From Metabacillus endolithicus (GTDB lineage Bacteria; Bacillota; Bacilli; Bacillales; Bacillaceae): a stretch of 64,000 nt of DNA. This document shows positions 18,924-29,234 of this stretch, piece after piece (the first letter of the stretch is position 1; each line of letters begins with the position of its first letter). Under the pieces are notes generated by a model, which saw only the letters and a program-made list of their open reading frames with translations, was not told the origin of the DNA and did no database searches. The stretch covers positions 3,578,001-3,642,000 of the forward strand of contig NZ_CP095550.1 in the NCBI RefSeq assembly GCF_023078335.1, in the 5' to 3' direction. Made by a program: the position numbers and the translations under genes.

Positions 18924-20336
18924 GTGACTAATCAATTAAAAAGAAAAATTGGTTTATGGACAGCGATTGCATCTGCAGTAGGAATCGTTGTTGCCTCATC
19001 TGCAATGGTGTCTTTAGGTCAAGGGTTTGGTATTGCTGGTCCAGGTTTTATTATTGCAATGGTTGCTGCAATGTTATTAAATGTCTTTGTTGCCTTTACT
19101 TTTTCAGAGCTATCAGGAATGATTCCAAGAGCAGGGGGGATGGTTCATTATACGCTACCTACAATGGGACCACTCGTTGGGATGGTTTCTGTATTAAGTG
19201 GATACGTGCTAGTAAATATGTTTGCAGGAAGTGCAGAAGCTCATATAGCAGGCATTGTCATCCACGAAGTTTTTGCCCCAGCTATTTCTCCTACGTTAAT
19301 CTCAGTCGCATTTGTTATACTTCTAGCATTAGTTAATATTAGAGGAGTTGAACTATTTAGTAAGGTTCAAATCGTCTTAACTTCAGTTATGATTCTATCA
19401 ATAGTATCTATTGGGGTAATTGGTCTTACAGGAATAGGTGGAGGGGAACCAATTGAAACCAATTTTGAATTTAACTCATTAGGAATGGGGATTTTCGGAT
19501 TAACTGCATTAGCATTTTGGTTGTTTGTTGGAATAGAATTTGTAACACCAATGGCAGAGGAATTAAAGAAACCAAAGTTATATATACCACTTTCAATGAT
19601 ACTAGGACTTTTTATTATTTTAATAGCTGATTTTATTTTTGGAAGCGCAGCTATTAAATATGTTCCATTAGATATATTAGCTGGTTCAGATTCACCACAT
19701 ATGGAGGCAGCATCTGCGATTTTAGGTAGAACAGGACAGATATGGATTGGTCTAGTCACCATATTAGCAACTGCAAGTACATTAAATACTTTATTATTTG
19801 CTATACCGAGAATGCTATATTCAATGGCTAATGAAGGACAGTTACCTATGGTGTTTGGGAAATTAAACAAATGGGGAGCGCCTTGGGCTTCAATCTTGTT
19901 TATGGGGAGTTTGTTTTTGATTTTTGTCATCTTCGGAGTTACTGGTGCATCATCTATCACAACATTTATTTTAGCGGGAGCATTTTGTTGGTGTATTACT
20001 TATATCATTGCTCATCTCAATGTTATCATCTTACGCTTCAAATATCCTGATGTTAAACGATCTTTTAAATCTCCATTAGGTATTACATTTCAGGTTATCG
20101 GTATAGCAGGTATGGTTTATATGTTATTTAATATCTTTCCTGATCCTGTTGTGAAGGCGCAAATTTATCAATATGCCCTAATATTCTTGCTTATAACACT
20201 GGTTTATTCTGTAATATGGGTGAAGTTGAAAATGAAGAAAAAGTTATTTGAGACAACGACGATAGAGGAGTTGTTGGTAGAGGATACATCAGAGGAAATT
20301 CAAGTAGATGTTCATGATGAAACGATAAAAGGATAA
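18924..20336 (+). CDS. APC-superfamily amino acid/amine permease
   Basis: 470 aa with about 12 hydrophobic segments and the APC-typical N-terminal GLWTAIASAVGIVV and FSELSGMIPRAGG motifs. It should import an amino acid or amine by secondary transport. In this operon the expected cargo is the amine oxidised by the preceding oxidase (for example tyramine or phenylethylamine), inferred from context. An in-frame ATG at 18888 exists, but AGGAGG at 18911-18916 is seven bases before GTG 18924, which is taken as the start. A strong terminator follows the stop codon. Confidence 0.87.
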   Translation: MTNQLKRKIGLWTAIASAVGIVVASSAMVSLGQGFGIAGPGFIIAMVAAMLLNVFVAFTFSELSGMIPRAGGMVHYTLPTMGPLVGMVSVLSGYVLVNMFAGSAEAHIAGIVIHEVFAPAISPTLISVAFVILLALVNIRGVELFSKVQIVLTSVMILSIVSIGVIGLTGIGGGEPIETNFEFNSLGMGIFGLTALAFWLFVGIEFVTPMAEELKKPKLYIPLSMILGLFIILIADFIFGSAAIKYVPLDILAGSDSPHMEAASAILGRTGQIWIGLVTILATASTLNTLLFAIPRMLYSMANEGQLPMVFGKLNKWGAPWASILFMGSLFLIFVIFGVTGASSITTFILAGAFCWCITYIIAHLNVIILRFKYPDVKRSFKSPLGITFQVIGIAGMVYMLFNIFPDPVVKAQIYQYALIFLLITLVYSVIWVKLKMKKKLFETTTIEELLVEDTSEEIQVDVHDETIKG

Positions 20337-20350
20337 TCATGGGAGATAAT

Positions 20351-20392
20351 AAGTGTACCATTCACTTGTAATGGTACACTTATTTATTTTTT
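20351..20392 (+). terminator. Rho-independent terminator of the amine oxidase-permease operon
   Basis: A perfect 12-bp stem (20351-20362 with 20370-20381), then a T-rich run, 14 bp after the permease stop. Confidence 0.85.
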
Positions 20393-20408
20393 AGAACACA
20401 TACTCTTA

Positions 20409-20582
20409 ATTGCACAAAAATTGCACAGACTTAATTTATTTACTTGTTTTTAATTAACTTATTCAACAACCACAAACCAAAAACGTTGATATATCAATAC
20501 TTATTTAACTCAATTCTATTACATTTAACTCTATTAATTCCCCACCTAATTTGACAGGGTAGGGGTCGGGGGTTCGAATCCC
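20409..20582 (+). repeat. Direct repeat, copy A, ending in a tRNA T-arm-like sequence
   Basis: This 174-bp block recurs at 33531-33705 in the same orientation with close to 90% identity judged by eye. Both start ATTGCACAAAAATTGCAC and end with GTCGGGGGTTCGAATCCC, which has the 7-base TTCGAAT loop and flanking G/C stem of a tRNA T-arm; similarity stops right after it. Conserved 3' tRNA ends are standard attachment sites of tyrosine integrases. No complete tRNA and no integrase gene are present here. Confidence 0.75.
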
Positions 20583-20958
20583 ACTCGGAATGGTCTAATG
20601 AAGTAACATTGAAATCTATACAAGAGGGATTAAATATTTTAGTAAGTAAATAGTTTTGTTTCTATGGTGTGAGTAATGAGCTTCACCTACACTAGATTTA
20701 GTATGAAAGTAAACATAGAGAGAGCTCTAATGAATGAAGTGCTATATAAAGCAGAAATAAATTCATTTTGAAAATATCTATCCTTTTTGTGGTGATAAAA
20801 TAAATAAAAGCAATATTCAGTTAAACTGAAATATTGCTTTTTGCTATATATCAAATTAGATTAAATATAAAATCTTTATTTTGTTATCATAAAGCTATTT
20901 AAATACACTGTATTTATTAATACAATTAAAATAGCACATACTGATGAGGTGATATCTT
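20583..20958. other. Intergenic region with a stem-loop, no gene recognised
   Basis: AT-rich. It holds an orphan terminator-like hairpin at 20806-20843 and a promoter-like region for the AraC gene at 20959. I see no coding sequence that the 20806 hairpin would terminate. Confidence 0.5.
20806..20843 (+). terminator. Terminator-like hairpin without an obvious gene
   Basis: AAAAGCAATATT-CAGTT pairs with AACTG-AAATATTGCTTTT, followed by further T residues. It may mark the end of a gene lost from the island border. Confidence 0.6.
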
Positions 20959-21894
20959 TTGATAAGTACAAATGAATTATTATCAGGTAAAACGGCCTTG
21001 AACAAATATCTTCATCATGTATCACATCATGAAATCTCTTTTCATGTCCATTATTGGGGTGTAATGCCAAATCATTATAATACTTTGTTCCATAAACATT
21101 CTTTCTACGAAGTATGTTTTGTAGTGGACGGTGAAGGTGAATATATTGAAAATGATTCAACTTTCAAGTTACAAAAAAATAAATTATTTCTTTCAAGACC
21201 TGATGTTTTACATCAAATAAAGAGTGAAAATGGATTATTCCTTATTTATATAGGATTTGAACTAATAGAGTCAAAGTCTAGTGATAAGTGGATAGAGACT
21301 ATGAAGCAAATTGAGAAATGCAACGAGATCGTAATTGATGTTGAAGAAGGGGCATCTTTCGTGCTGCTATGGGAATCGTTGCTTTCTCAGGCATCAAAAA
21401 GTGATCATCTCTACTTTGAAGAAATACTTGTAAACACAGCTTATTCTTTGATTCTTTCTATACTGGAAAGGTTTAGCCGAATGGTTGTTAGAAGTTCAAC
21501 TAAAAAAGAATTAGAAAAAAATACATCACCAATTCTAGCTCAAGCTATTCTGTATATTCAAAATAATCTATCAGATAACTTAAAACATAGTGATATTGTG
21601 AAGCATTTGCATATTTCTGCTCGACACTTAACTAGGCTTTTCGTAAAAGAGCTAGGAATGAGTTATACAGAGTATGTAAAGAATGAAAGGATTCAAAAAG
21701 CAGCTTTGCTCCTTAAAACGACAAACTTAAGTATAAAAGAAATTAGCGAAAAAACAGGATTTAAGAATGTTCATTACTTTACTCGTGTTTTTGCAACAAC
21801 AGTTAGACATCCTCCTGGTATTTTTCGAATGCTTTATACTAATCAAGAACATCTAACTTATTCAGAGAATGAGAAACCTTCACGTCCAGAGTGA
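20959..21894 (+). CDS. AraC-family regulator with cupin-type sensor domain (left flank of sugar cluster)
   Basis: 311 aa. The N-terminal cupin-like arabinose-binding domain (about 25-150) contains HKHSFYEVCFVVDGEGEYI. The C-terminal AraC HTH pair (about 205-300) ends in TGFKNVHYFTRVF. Start TTG 20959 with GAGGTGAT upstream. It is a close paralogue of the regulator at 32064, and the two bracket the sugar cluster. The second HTH ends VRHPPGIFR where family members usually have G.SPG.FR, a small deviation. It probably activates the isomerase/dehydrogenase/transporter genes downstream (inference). Confidence 0.87.
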   Translation: MISTNELLSGKTALNKYLHHVSHHEISFHVHYWGVMPNHYNTLFHKHSFYEVCFVVDGEGEYIENDSTFKLQKNKLFLSRPDVLHQIKSENGLFLIYIGFELIESKSSDKWIETMKQIEKCNEIVIDVEEGASFVLLWESLLSQASKSDHLYFEEILVNTAYSLILSILERFSRMVVRSSTKKELEKNTSPILAQAILYIQNNLSDNLKHSDIVKHLHISARHLTRLFVKELGMSYTEYVKNERIQKAALLLKTTNLSIKEISEKTGFKNVHYFTRVFATTVRHPPGIFRMLYTNQEHLTYSENEKPSRPE

Positions 21895-22396
21895 GCTTTT
21901 CTTCATTAATAAAGTAATCATTTAATAATATAAATGTATTACAAGTGTGCAGACAAGTTTCAAGACCAATGACCCACTACACACCTGGAGTAGATCTGTC
22001 AGTTGGGTTTTGAATTATATCAAGGTAAATAATGTCCTTAAAGTATAAAAAATTGTCTATTTTTTGCAAATACAAATATCCACTACCTGTATATAATTAT
22101 ATTAGAAGTGATGAAGATTATCTTTTTTTACAACCGAATGATAACGATTACAAAGTTGATATTGCAAGGTTTTCATTTGTTAGTTGTAAAAAGAGGTGTA
22201 TATATGAGTTTATACCTTTTTTAAAAGTTAACGATTTTCATATCTAGATAATAAGGGAAGGGGGTAGATTTTAGTTTCATTAAAACATAAAAATGTCATT
22301 TGATATTGTTATAAATCAATAATCAAACGGGGTTAGATTTTAATTAGTTATTTTCTTAGTTTCTTAATTTATTATCTTTTAGGAGGAATAGATAGG
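21895..22396. other. 502-bp regulatory region with perfect cre match
   Basis: No convincing gene. A 71-codon open frame (22032-22247) lacks a good ribosome binding site and similarity. The cre box at 22139-22152 and the ribosome binding site of the isomerase gene (AGGAGGAA near 22382) are the recognisable elements. Confidence 0.5.
22139..22152. promoter_or_regulatory. cre site (CcpA), perfect consensus match
   Basis: TGATAACGATTACA matches TGWNANCGNTNWCA at every defined position. The identical 14-mer recurs at 27955-27968 ahead of the ABC transporter of the same cluster, implying common catabolite repression. Confidence 0.65.
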
Positions 22397-23373
22397 ATGA
22401 AAACTGGTTTAGTTACGGATATTCTTGGATACATGTCATTTGAAGAAATGCTCGATACTTGTGTTGAGAATGGAATAGAAACACTAGAGTTAGGCTGTGG
22501 AAATTGGTCAAAAGCACCACATGTAAATTTAGATCTTTTACTTGAAAATTCGGTTGAAAGACAAAAGTTCCTAAATTCAATTAAAAGTATAGGACTAGAA
22601 ATTGCTGCATTAAACTGTTCTGGTAATCAGTTAGAACCAACAGAACAGGGAGAGGCTCATAAAGAAGTTGTGGAGAAAACATTCCGACTTGCAGGACTTT
22701 TAGGAGTAGAAACAATTGTCATGATGTCTGGTTGCCTAGTGGTGGTCCAAATGATGTGACACCAAATTGGTTAACACACCCTATTTTACCTGAACACTTT
22801 AAAACATTGGATTGGCAGTGGAATGAAGTGGCTTTTCCATATTGGGAGAAGGCAGTAAAAGTTGCGAAAGAATACGGTGTCAAAAAGATAGCTATTGAAA
22901 ATCTAGGATGTAATCTTGTTCATAACCCAGAAACTTTATTTAAATTAAGAAATGAAGTAGGAAATATGGTAGGAATGAACTTAGATCCAAGTCATTTATT
23001 CTGGATGGGCGGAGATCCTATCTTAGCTGCAAGGGAATTAGGAGAGGCTATTCATCATGTACATGCAAAAGATGTTCGAATTGAAAGAGGAATTAATGAC
23101 ATTAATGGTTTAATTGATGTGAAACCAATGGAAAGCTTCGCAACTCGTTCTTGGAATTATGTAGCTCTAGGTTACGGACATGACATTGGTTATTGGAAGG
23201 AGTTCTTCACTGTTGTTAAGATGATGGGTTATCAAGGACCAATTGTTCTAGAAATGGAAGACTTAACAATGGAACCCCTTACAGGAGTTAAGAAATCTAT
23301 GGATGTATTAAAGCAAGCTTTACCTAGAGATTTTAAAAGGACTAACTCAAGCAATTATACACTTGTTAAATAA
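22397..23373 (+). pseudogene. Sugar phosphate isomerase/epimerase (xylose isomerase-like TIM barrel), one frameshift
   Basis: Joined across one lost base the protein is about 325 aa. It belongs to the AP-endonuclease-2/xylose-isomerase-like fold used in inositol and rare-sugar pathways (IolE, IolI, IolH type). Metal ligands expected for the fold are visible: Glu in IAIENLG, Asp/His in MNLDPSHLFW, His in VHAKDV and Glu in VLEMEDL. The break is at 22735-22736, where GGTTGCCTAGTGG should read with one more C to give SGCPSGGPND. Start ATG 22397 with AGGAGGAATAG. It is followed after 19 bp by the IolG-like dehydrogenase, so they form an operon. The exact substrate is unknown. Confidence 0.8.
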
Positions 23374-23377
23374 TTGA

Positions 23378-24418
<1,041 letters not shown>

Positions 24419-24475
24419 TCGATTTCACTATAGATGCAATGTCCTTATTTTTTATCAGGGTAGGGGGATACTTTC

Positions 24476-25879
24476 ATGAGTAAACAGGTAAACCAAACTT
24501 CTTTCTTACGAACAATTGTTTTAGTAGCGACCTTTGGTGGTTTGCTTTTTGGATACGATACGGGCGTTATTAATGGCGCCCTACCTTATATGTCTGAGGC
24601 ACTGGGTCTTAACTCATTTACCGAAGGTCTTGTTGCAAGCTCGCTTCTTTTTGGTGCTGCGCTAGGTGCGGTATTCGGAGGTAGACTTTCAGATTATTAT
24701 GGGCGCGGCCAGAACATTCTTTATCTTGCAATCTTGTTTTTTGTTGCGGCACTTGGATGTACGTTAGCTCCAAATGTTACAGTTATGATCATCTTTCGAT
24801 TCTTACTCGGATTAGCAGTAGGTGGTGCTTCTGTAACTGTACCGACATTTTTAGCAGAAATGTCACCTGCTGACAGTAGGGGGAGAATTGTAACAAAGAA
24901 CGAGTTGATGATTGTTAGTGGTCAATTATTAGCATTTGTTTTTAATGCTATCCTAGGTAATACAATGGAAGATAATATACATGTATGGCGATATATGTTG
25001 GCTATTTCTTCCCTTCCAGCTATTTTCCTTTTCTTTGGGATGTTAAAGGTACCAGAGAGCCCACGTTGGCTTGTTTCAAAGGGGAAACATGATGATGCCT
25101 TACGTATATTACGGTTAATTAGAGATGAGCAGCAGGCTAAAGCAGAATTAAGTCAGATTAAGGATGCGATTGCTGCTGAGTCAAATCTTGAAAAGGCATC
25201 AGTTAAGGATATGTCTGTTCCATGGATGCGCCGTATTGTGTTTATTGGAATTGGAGTAGCTGTTGTGTCACAAGTGACAGGTGTAAACTCAATTATGTAT
25301 TATGGAACTGAGATTTTAAGAGACGCAGGTTTTCAAACATCTGCAGCATTAATTGGTAACACTGCGAATGGTGTCATTTCAGTTTTAGCAACTCTCGTCG
25401 GTATATGGCTCCTAGATAAAGTAGGACGTAGACCAATGATGCTTACCGGATTATTTGGAACGACAACTGCTCTTCTTTTAATTGGTATCCTTTCATTCAC
25501 ACTTGAAGGGTCAGCTACACTTCCATATGTTATGTTAACATTAACAGTAACATTTTTAGCTTTTATGCAAGGGGCGATTGGACCTGTATTATGGGTAACA
25601 CTTTCAGAAATATTCCCATTGAGGTTGAGAGGTTTTGGAATGGGAATAAGCGTATTCTTTCTTTGGATTACTAACTTCTTTATCGGTTTGTCATTCCCGA
25701 TCATGCTAGAAAATGTAGGACTATCTGGTACTTTCCTTGCTTTCGCAACGGTAGGAATTGTATCTCTCATATTCATTTTCAAATATTTACCTGAAACGAA
25801 AGGACGCTCACTTGAGGAAATTGAAGAGTTCTTCCGTACGTATGATAAGCAAGATGAGTTGTTAAAGAAAGTGAAATAA
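24476..25879 (+). CDS. iolT: MFS sugar porter, inositol transporter IolT-like
   Basis: 467 aa with 12 predicted membrane segments. Sugar-porter signatures are present: GYDTGVINGAL in helix 1, RLSDYYGRG between helices 2 and 3, PESPRWL after helix 6, and a PETKGRS motif at the C-terminus. It closely resembles IolT/major myo-inositol transporters of bacilli and works by proton symport. It lies 57 bp after the IolG-like gene with a GGTAGGGGGAT site and is followed by a terminator. A xylose or galactose proton symporter is the alternative assignment. Confidence 0.87.
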   Translation: MSKQVNQTSFLRTIVLVATFGGLLFGYDTGVINGALPYMSEALGLNSFTEGLVASSLLFGAALGAVFGGRLSDYYGRGQNILYLAILFFVAALGCTLAPNVTVMIIFRFLLGLAVGGASVTVPTFLAEMSPADSRGRIVTKNELMIVSGQLLAFVFNAILGNTMEDNIHVWRYMLAISSLPAIFLFFGMLKVPESPRWLVSKGKHDDALRILRLIRDEQQAKAELSQIKDAIAAESNLEKASVKDMSVPWMRRIVFIGIGVAVVSQVTGVNSIMYYGTEILRDAGFQTSAALIGNTANGVISVLATLVGIWLLDKVGRRPMMLTGLFGTTTALLLIGILSFTLEGSATLPYVMLTLTVTFLAFMQGAIGPVLWVTLSEIFPLRLRGFGMGISVFFLWITNFFIGLSFPIMLENVGLSGTFLAFATVGIVSLIFIFKYLPETKGRSLEEIEEFFRTYDKQDELLKKVK

Positions 25880-25922
25880 ACACACTAAATAATTCTACCA
25901 TGCAGTAAATAAAGAACCTTTT

Positions 25923-25936
25923 TGTAAGCGATACCA
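25923..25936. promoter_or_regulatory. cre-like site
   Basis: TGTAAGCGATACCA differs from the cre consensus only at position 12. It lies upstream of the iolT terminator, so it may not act on a promoter. Confidence 0.35.
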
Positions 25937-26044
25937 TACTGTCTTTGCTTTTAACAAAGGTTATTTCTAATAAATTGACTAATGCATGAACGACCGTAGA
26001 TGCGTTTTGTTAATCATTTGCTTAACTTTGACTAAAATTAGTGA

Positions 26045-26086
26045 AAAAGCTTCGAATCTATAAAATATGTTCGAAGCTTTTTTTGT
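26045..26086 (+). terminator. Terminator after the IolT-like porter
   Basis: AAAGCTTCGA pairs perfectly with TCGAAGCTTT (26046-26055 with 26071-26080), followed by a run of T. Confidence 0.85.
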
Positions 26087-26343
26087 ATAGAAATGCAAAA
26101 ATAGCCTTTGTTTACGAACTGATTTATAGACTGATTCGTTCAACTAATAACCTATATCTTATCAAGTTTTCGAGTGGTTTTGAAATTGAGATGTCTATAT
26201 GAAATGAATAAAATTTTTGGTATTCAATACTAATTCGTCTCTAAAGTGAAAAAAGAGGTCTTGAAAAAACAAATACGTTTTCTATGTTGCGTCTTACAAT
26301 AATAACCATAAAGCGATAAGTAGTAATTAAGTTTACACTTATT

Positions 26344-26357
26344 GTGAAGCGCTTACA
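26344..26357. promoter_or_regulatory. cre-like half-conserved box
   Basis: GTGAAGCGCTTACA keeps the core GCGCTTACA half but not the left TG. It lies about 60 bp before ATG 26418. Confidence 0.4.
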
Positions 26358-26417
26358 AATATACTTTGTAAATAAAGTGCATTTGTAATGTATCAACTAG
26401 TAAAGAGAGGGATTTTT

Positions 26418-27620
26418 ATGTTAAATGGAGAAAAGAAAATTGAAAGACCTTTACGTTGGGGAATGGTAGGCGGAGGAAGACTTGGTCAGGTTGGTTATAA
26501 GCATCGTATTGGGGCGCTTAGAGATAACACTGCATTCCAATTAGTAGCTGGTGCATTTGACATTGATCCTGCTAGGGGAAAAGACTTTGGTATGAATATT
26601 GGCGTAGCTGAAGAAAGATGCTATGCAGATTATAAAACAATGTTCGCTGAGGAAGCAAAGAGAGTAGATGGTCTTGAGGTTGTTTCTATTGCAACTCCGA
26701 ATGGTACTCATTATGAAATTACGAAAGCCGCATTACATGCAGGTTTACACGTTATTTGTGAAAAGCCTTTGTTCTTTACTTCAGAAGAAGTGTTAGAAAT
26801 TAAGGAACTTGCTGAGGAAAAAGGTAAAATCGTAGGTGTATCATATGGATTCTCTGGTAACCAACTGTTACTTCAAATGCGAGCGATGGTTGAAAAAGGT
26901 GAAATTGGAGATGTTCGCCTAGTTGAATTACAGTATACGCATGGATTCAATGCGACTGATGATGGAGACAAATTTAGTGATGCACAGAAGTGGCGTGTAG
27001 ATCCTAAGATTGCAGGACCCAGTTATGTTTTAGGTGATTTATCTACACACACATACTATATGTCACAGTTAATTTTACCACATATGAAAATTGAAAAGTT
27101 ATTATGTGACCGTCAAAGCTTTATCAGCAGTCGTGCACCACTTGAGGACAATGCTTACGTGTTAATGCATTATGATAATGGCGCTGTAGGAAGACTTTGG
27201 ACATCATCTGTTGATGCAGGTTGTATGGATGGACATCGCATTCGTATCGTAGGTTCAAAAGCAAGTTTAGAATGGTGGGACAGCAAGCCAAACGATTTAA
27301 AATATGAAGTACAAGGTCAACCAATTCAAACATTAGTTCGTTCAATGCCTTACTTAGATGAAAGTTGTAATGCGGATGAGCGTTTAGCTGCTTTACACCA
27401 AGAAGGACTTTCAGAGTCATGGTCTAACATCTATTTGAAATTTGCTATTGCCATCGATGCGAAAATGCGTGGAGACCAAGAAACGTTAAATACACTTATA
27501 TACCCAGATATTAATGCGGGACTAGAAGGCGTTCGTTGGATTGAAAATTGTGTACGCTCTGCAGATCAGGGATCCGTTTGGATAGATTTTGAGAGTAATA
27601 AAAATACTGTGTTACAGTAA
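26418..27620 (+). CDS. Gfo/Idh/MocA family oxidoreductase
   Basis: 400 aa, longer than typical IolG (about 340 aa) and like the IolW/IolU or 3-keto-glycoside-processing branches. N-terminal Rossmann fold with WGMVGGGRLGQVG; the EKP motif (CEKPLFF) provides the catalytic lysine; the DLSTHTYYMSQL segment carries the catalytic histidine. The open frame begins at 26388, but AGAGAGGG precedes ATG 26418, which gives a standard N-terminus. It stands as a single gene between two terminators, with cre-like boxes on both sides, and probably interconverts a keto-sugar or cyclitol in the same pathway as the IolG-like enzyme. The substrate is not determined. Confidence 0.82.
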   Translation: MLNGEKKIERPLRWGMVGGGRLGQVGYKHRIGALRDNTAFQLVAGAFDIDPARGKDFGMNIGVAEERCYADYKTMFAEEAKRVDGLEVVSIATPNGTHYEITKAALHAGLHVICEKPLFFTSEEVLEIKELAEEKGKIVGVSYGFSGNQLLLQMRAMVEKGEIGDVRLVELQYTHGFNATDDGDKFSDAQKWRVDPKIAGPSYVLGDLSTHTYYMSQLILPHMKIEKLLCDRQSFISSRAPLEDNAYVLMHYDNGAVGRLWTSSVDAGCMDGHRIRIVGSKASLEWWDSKPNDLKYEVQGQPIQTLVRSMPYLDESCNADERLAALHQEGLSESWSNIYLKFAIAIDAKMRGDQETLNTLIYPDINAGLEGVRWIENCVRSADQGSVWIDFESNKNTVLQ

Positions 27621-27661
27621 TAGCGTAAAACTGGTTAGTAATAGTAAAAAGCTTTATTGAA

Positions 27662-27700
27662 AAAGTGGATTGATCAAAAAGGCCAATCCACTTTGTTTTG
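27662..27700 (+). terminator. Terminator after Gfo/Idh gene
   Basis: AAAGTGGATTG (27662-27672) pairs with CAATCCACTTT (27684-27694), followed by T-rich sequence. Confidence 0.8.
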
Positions 27701-27832
27701 TTATTAAATATTGTTAGGTTAAAAGGTTCATATGGTTTAGGTAGTAGTTTACACCGGACTTTAAAGTGGTTTGAAAGAAAGTACATTATAGTATCCATAT
27801 AAATTTATATATAAAGTTTGCTCCCTTTTAAT

Positions 27833-27846
27833 TGAAAGCGCTTAAA
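27833..27846. promoter_or_regulatory. cre-like site upstream of ABC transporter operon
   Basis: TGAAAGCGCTTAAA has the strongly palindromic TGAAAGCGCTT core of cre and differs only near its 3' end. Confidence 0.5.
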
Positions 27847-27954
27847 AAAGTCTTTAAAATACAAAAACACGTCTCTTTAAGATAAATACTTTCATTTTTC
27901 GTTGTCTTATAATTCTAATTATTAGAAAACCTTTCAAAATTATTTGAAAAACAA

Positions 27955-27968
27955 TGATAACGATTACA
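27955..27968. promoter_or_regulatory. cre site, identical to the one at 22139
   Basis: TGATAACGATTACA is a full consensus match 227 bp upstream of the binding-protein start, the same 14-mer as before the isomerase operon. Confidence 0.65.
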
Positions 27969-28194
27969 TTGTGTGGTTTCTAAACAATCTCTTAAATTGA
28001 AGGAGTGGTAATGAAGACGATGAAATGAATGAGAAACTTCATTTTAAAGTCTTAATGATTCAAAAGGGAAAATTTGTATAGTGAATTAGGTAGGACTTGT
28101 TGGCGTATAGCTAGAATTACTTTTGCGGTTTGCTTTATGGAAAAAGAGAGCGAATACAAATGAGTGCTTTTTACAATTTTAATCTTGGGGGTAA

Positions 28195-29160
28195 ATGATG
28201 AAAACTAGAAAAAGAATAGTAGCAGTTATTACACTTATCATGATGTTCATTTTGTCAGCTTGCGGCGGGGGAGAGGAAGCAACTTCAGGGAATTCTAGTG
28301 ATAAAAAGGTAATAGGTATCGCTTTACAAAACTTTAGTGACGAGTTCCGTACTTATATGATCGATGCAATGAAAAAAGAACAAAAAAATTATCCTGATAT
28401 TGAATTTATCTATAGTGATGCACAGAATGACAGTGCAAAGCAAATGAATCAAATTGAAAACTTTATTGCACAAAAAGTAGATGCAATCATCTTTACACCT
28501 GTAGATACAGTAGCTGCTGTAGATATAGTAGCACGTGTCAATGATGCTGGAATTCCAATTATTGTTGCAAACCAGACGTTTGATGGTGTTGACGCAGCAA
28601 CTGCTTATGTTGGTTCTGCTTCTATTGAAGCAGGTTTGTTAGAAATGGAAGAAGTAGCAAAATTAATGGATGGAAAAGGTAACGTTGCTATTATGCATGG
28701 ACAAATGGGGCATGAAGCTGAAATTAAGAGAACAGAAGGTAATAAACAAATCATCGAAAAGAATCCAGACATGAAAGTAGTCTTGGAAGATACAGGTGAA
28801 TGGAACAGAGAAAAGGGTTTAACGTTAATGGAAAACTGGTTAAACTCTGGTCAGCAAATTGATGCGGTAGTAGCTAATAATGATGAAATGGCAATCGGTG
28901 CAATTATGGCATTAGAAGCTGCTGGGAAACTAGCTGAAGTAGTTGTTGCTGGTGTAGATGCAACACCAGCCGCTTTAGAGTATATGAAAGAAGGAAAACT
29001 TGATGTAACGGTATTCCAAGATGCAATTGGTCAAGGAGTAAGTAGTATCCAAACTGCTGTAAAAGCAGCTAATGGTGAAGAAGTAGAAGATGTAATGATT
29101 CCATTCAAACTTGTAACGCCCGAAAATGTAGAAGAGTTCGCTGCTATATACAATAAGTAG
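28195..29160 (+). CDS. Sugar ABC transporter substrate-binding lipoprotein (CUT2/RbsB family)
   Basis: 321 aa. A signal peptide with lipobox ILSAC (Cys near residue 23) predicts membrane anchoring as a lipoprotein. The rest is a periplasmic-binding-protein type I fold (about 38-320) like RbsB and inositol-binding IbpA. In this cluster the ligand is probably a cyclitol or pentose/hexose, inferred from the IolG- and IolT-like neighbours. Start ATG 28195 with TGGGGGTAA (ATG 28198 is equally possible). A 14-bp stem-loop separates it from the ATPase gene and would favour higher expression of the binding protein. Confidence 0.87.
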   Translation: MMKTRKRIVAVITLIMMFILSACGGGEEATSGNSSDKKVIGIALQNFSDEFRTYMIDAMKKEQKNYPDIEFIYSDAQNDSAKQMNQIENFIAQKVDAIIFTPVDTVAAVDIVARVNDAGIPIIVANQTFDGVDAATAYVGSASIEAGLLEMEEVAKLMDGKGNVAIMHGQMGHEAEIKRTEGNKQIIEKNPDMKVVLEDTGEWNREKGLTLMENWLNSGQQIDAVVANNDEMAIGAIMALEAAGKLAEVVVAGVDATPAALEYMKEGKLDVTVFQDAIGQGVSSIQTAVKAANGEEVEDVMIPFKLVTPENVEEFAAIYNK

Positions 29161-29176
29161 ATTTATTATATTCGAG

Positions 29177-29210
29177 ACAGATGAAAGGAAATTCGCTTCC
29201 TTTCATCTGT
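29177..29210 (+). terminator. Attenuator stem-loop between binding protein and ATPase genes
   Basis: ACAGATGAAAGGAA (29177-29190) pairs perfectly with 29197-29210, with only a short T stretch after it. Comparable stem-loops follow other binding-protein genes in this window. Confidence 0.7.
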
Positions 29211-29234
29211 TATTAATTAGAAAGGGGGCTAGAT

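Larger units (their letters stand above)
25880..26417. other. Intergenic region: cre box, terminator and promoter of the next dehydrogenase
   Basis: No gene. It contains a cre-like site at 25923-25936, a strong terminator at 26045-26086 and a cre-like site at 26344-26357 just before the Gfo/Idh gene. Confidence 0.6.
27621..28194. other. 574-bp intergenic region with terminator and two cre sites
   Basis: No gene. It contains the terminator at 27662-27700, cre-like boxes at 27833-27846 and 27955-27968, and a long leader before the binding-protein gene. The leader includes a weak inverted repeat (ATGAAG near 28011 with CTTCAT near 28037). Confidence 0.55.

Noticed and set aside
19367..19960. 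197-codon minus-strand frame opposite the APC permease
   Set aside because: Lies wholly within the confidently assigned permease gene; no ribosome binding site and no recognisable family.
20555..20600. Possible tRNA gene at the repeat end
   Set aside because: Only the T-arm-like part is present; no acceptor, D-arm or anticodon arm can be folded upstream.
22032..22247. 71-codon open frame upstream of the isomerase gene
   Set aside because: No good ribosome binding site, low-complexity Lys/Tyr/Phe composition typical of AT-rich spacer, and it contains the cre box.
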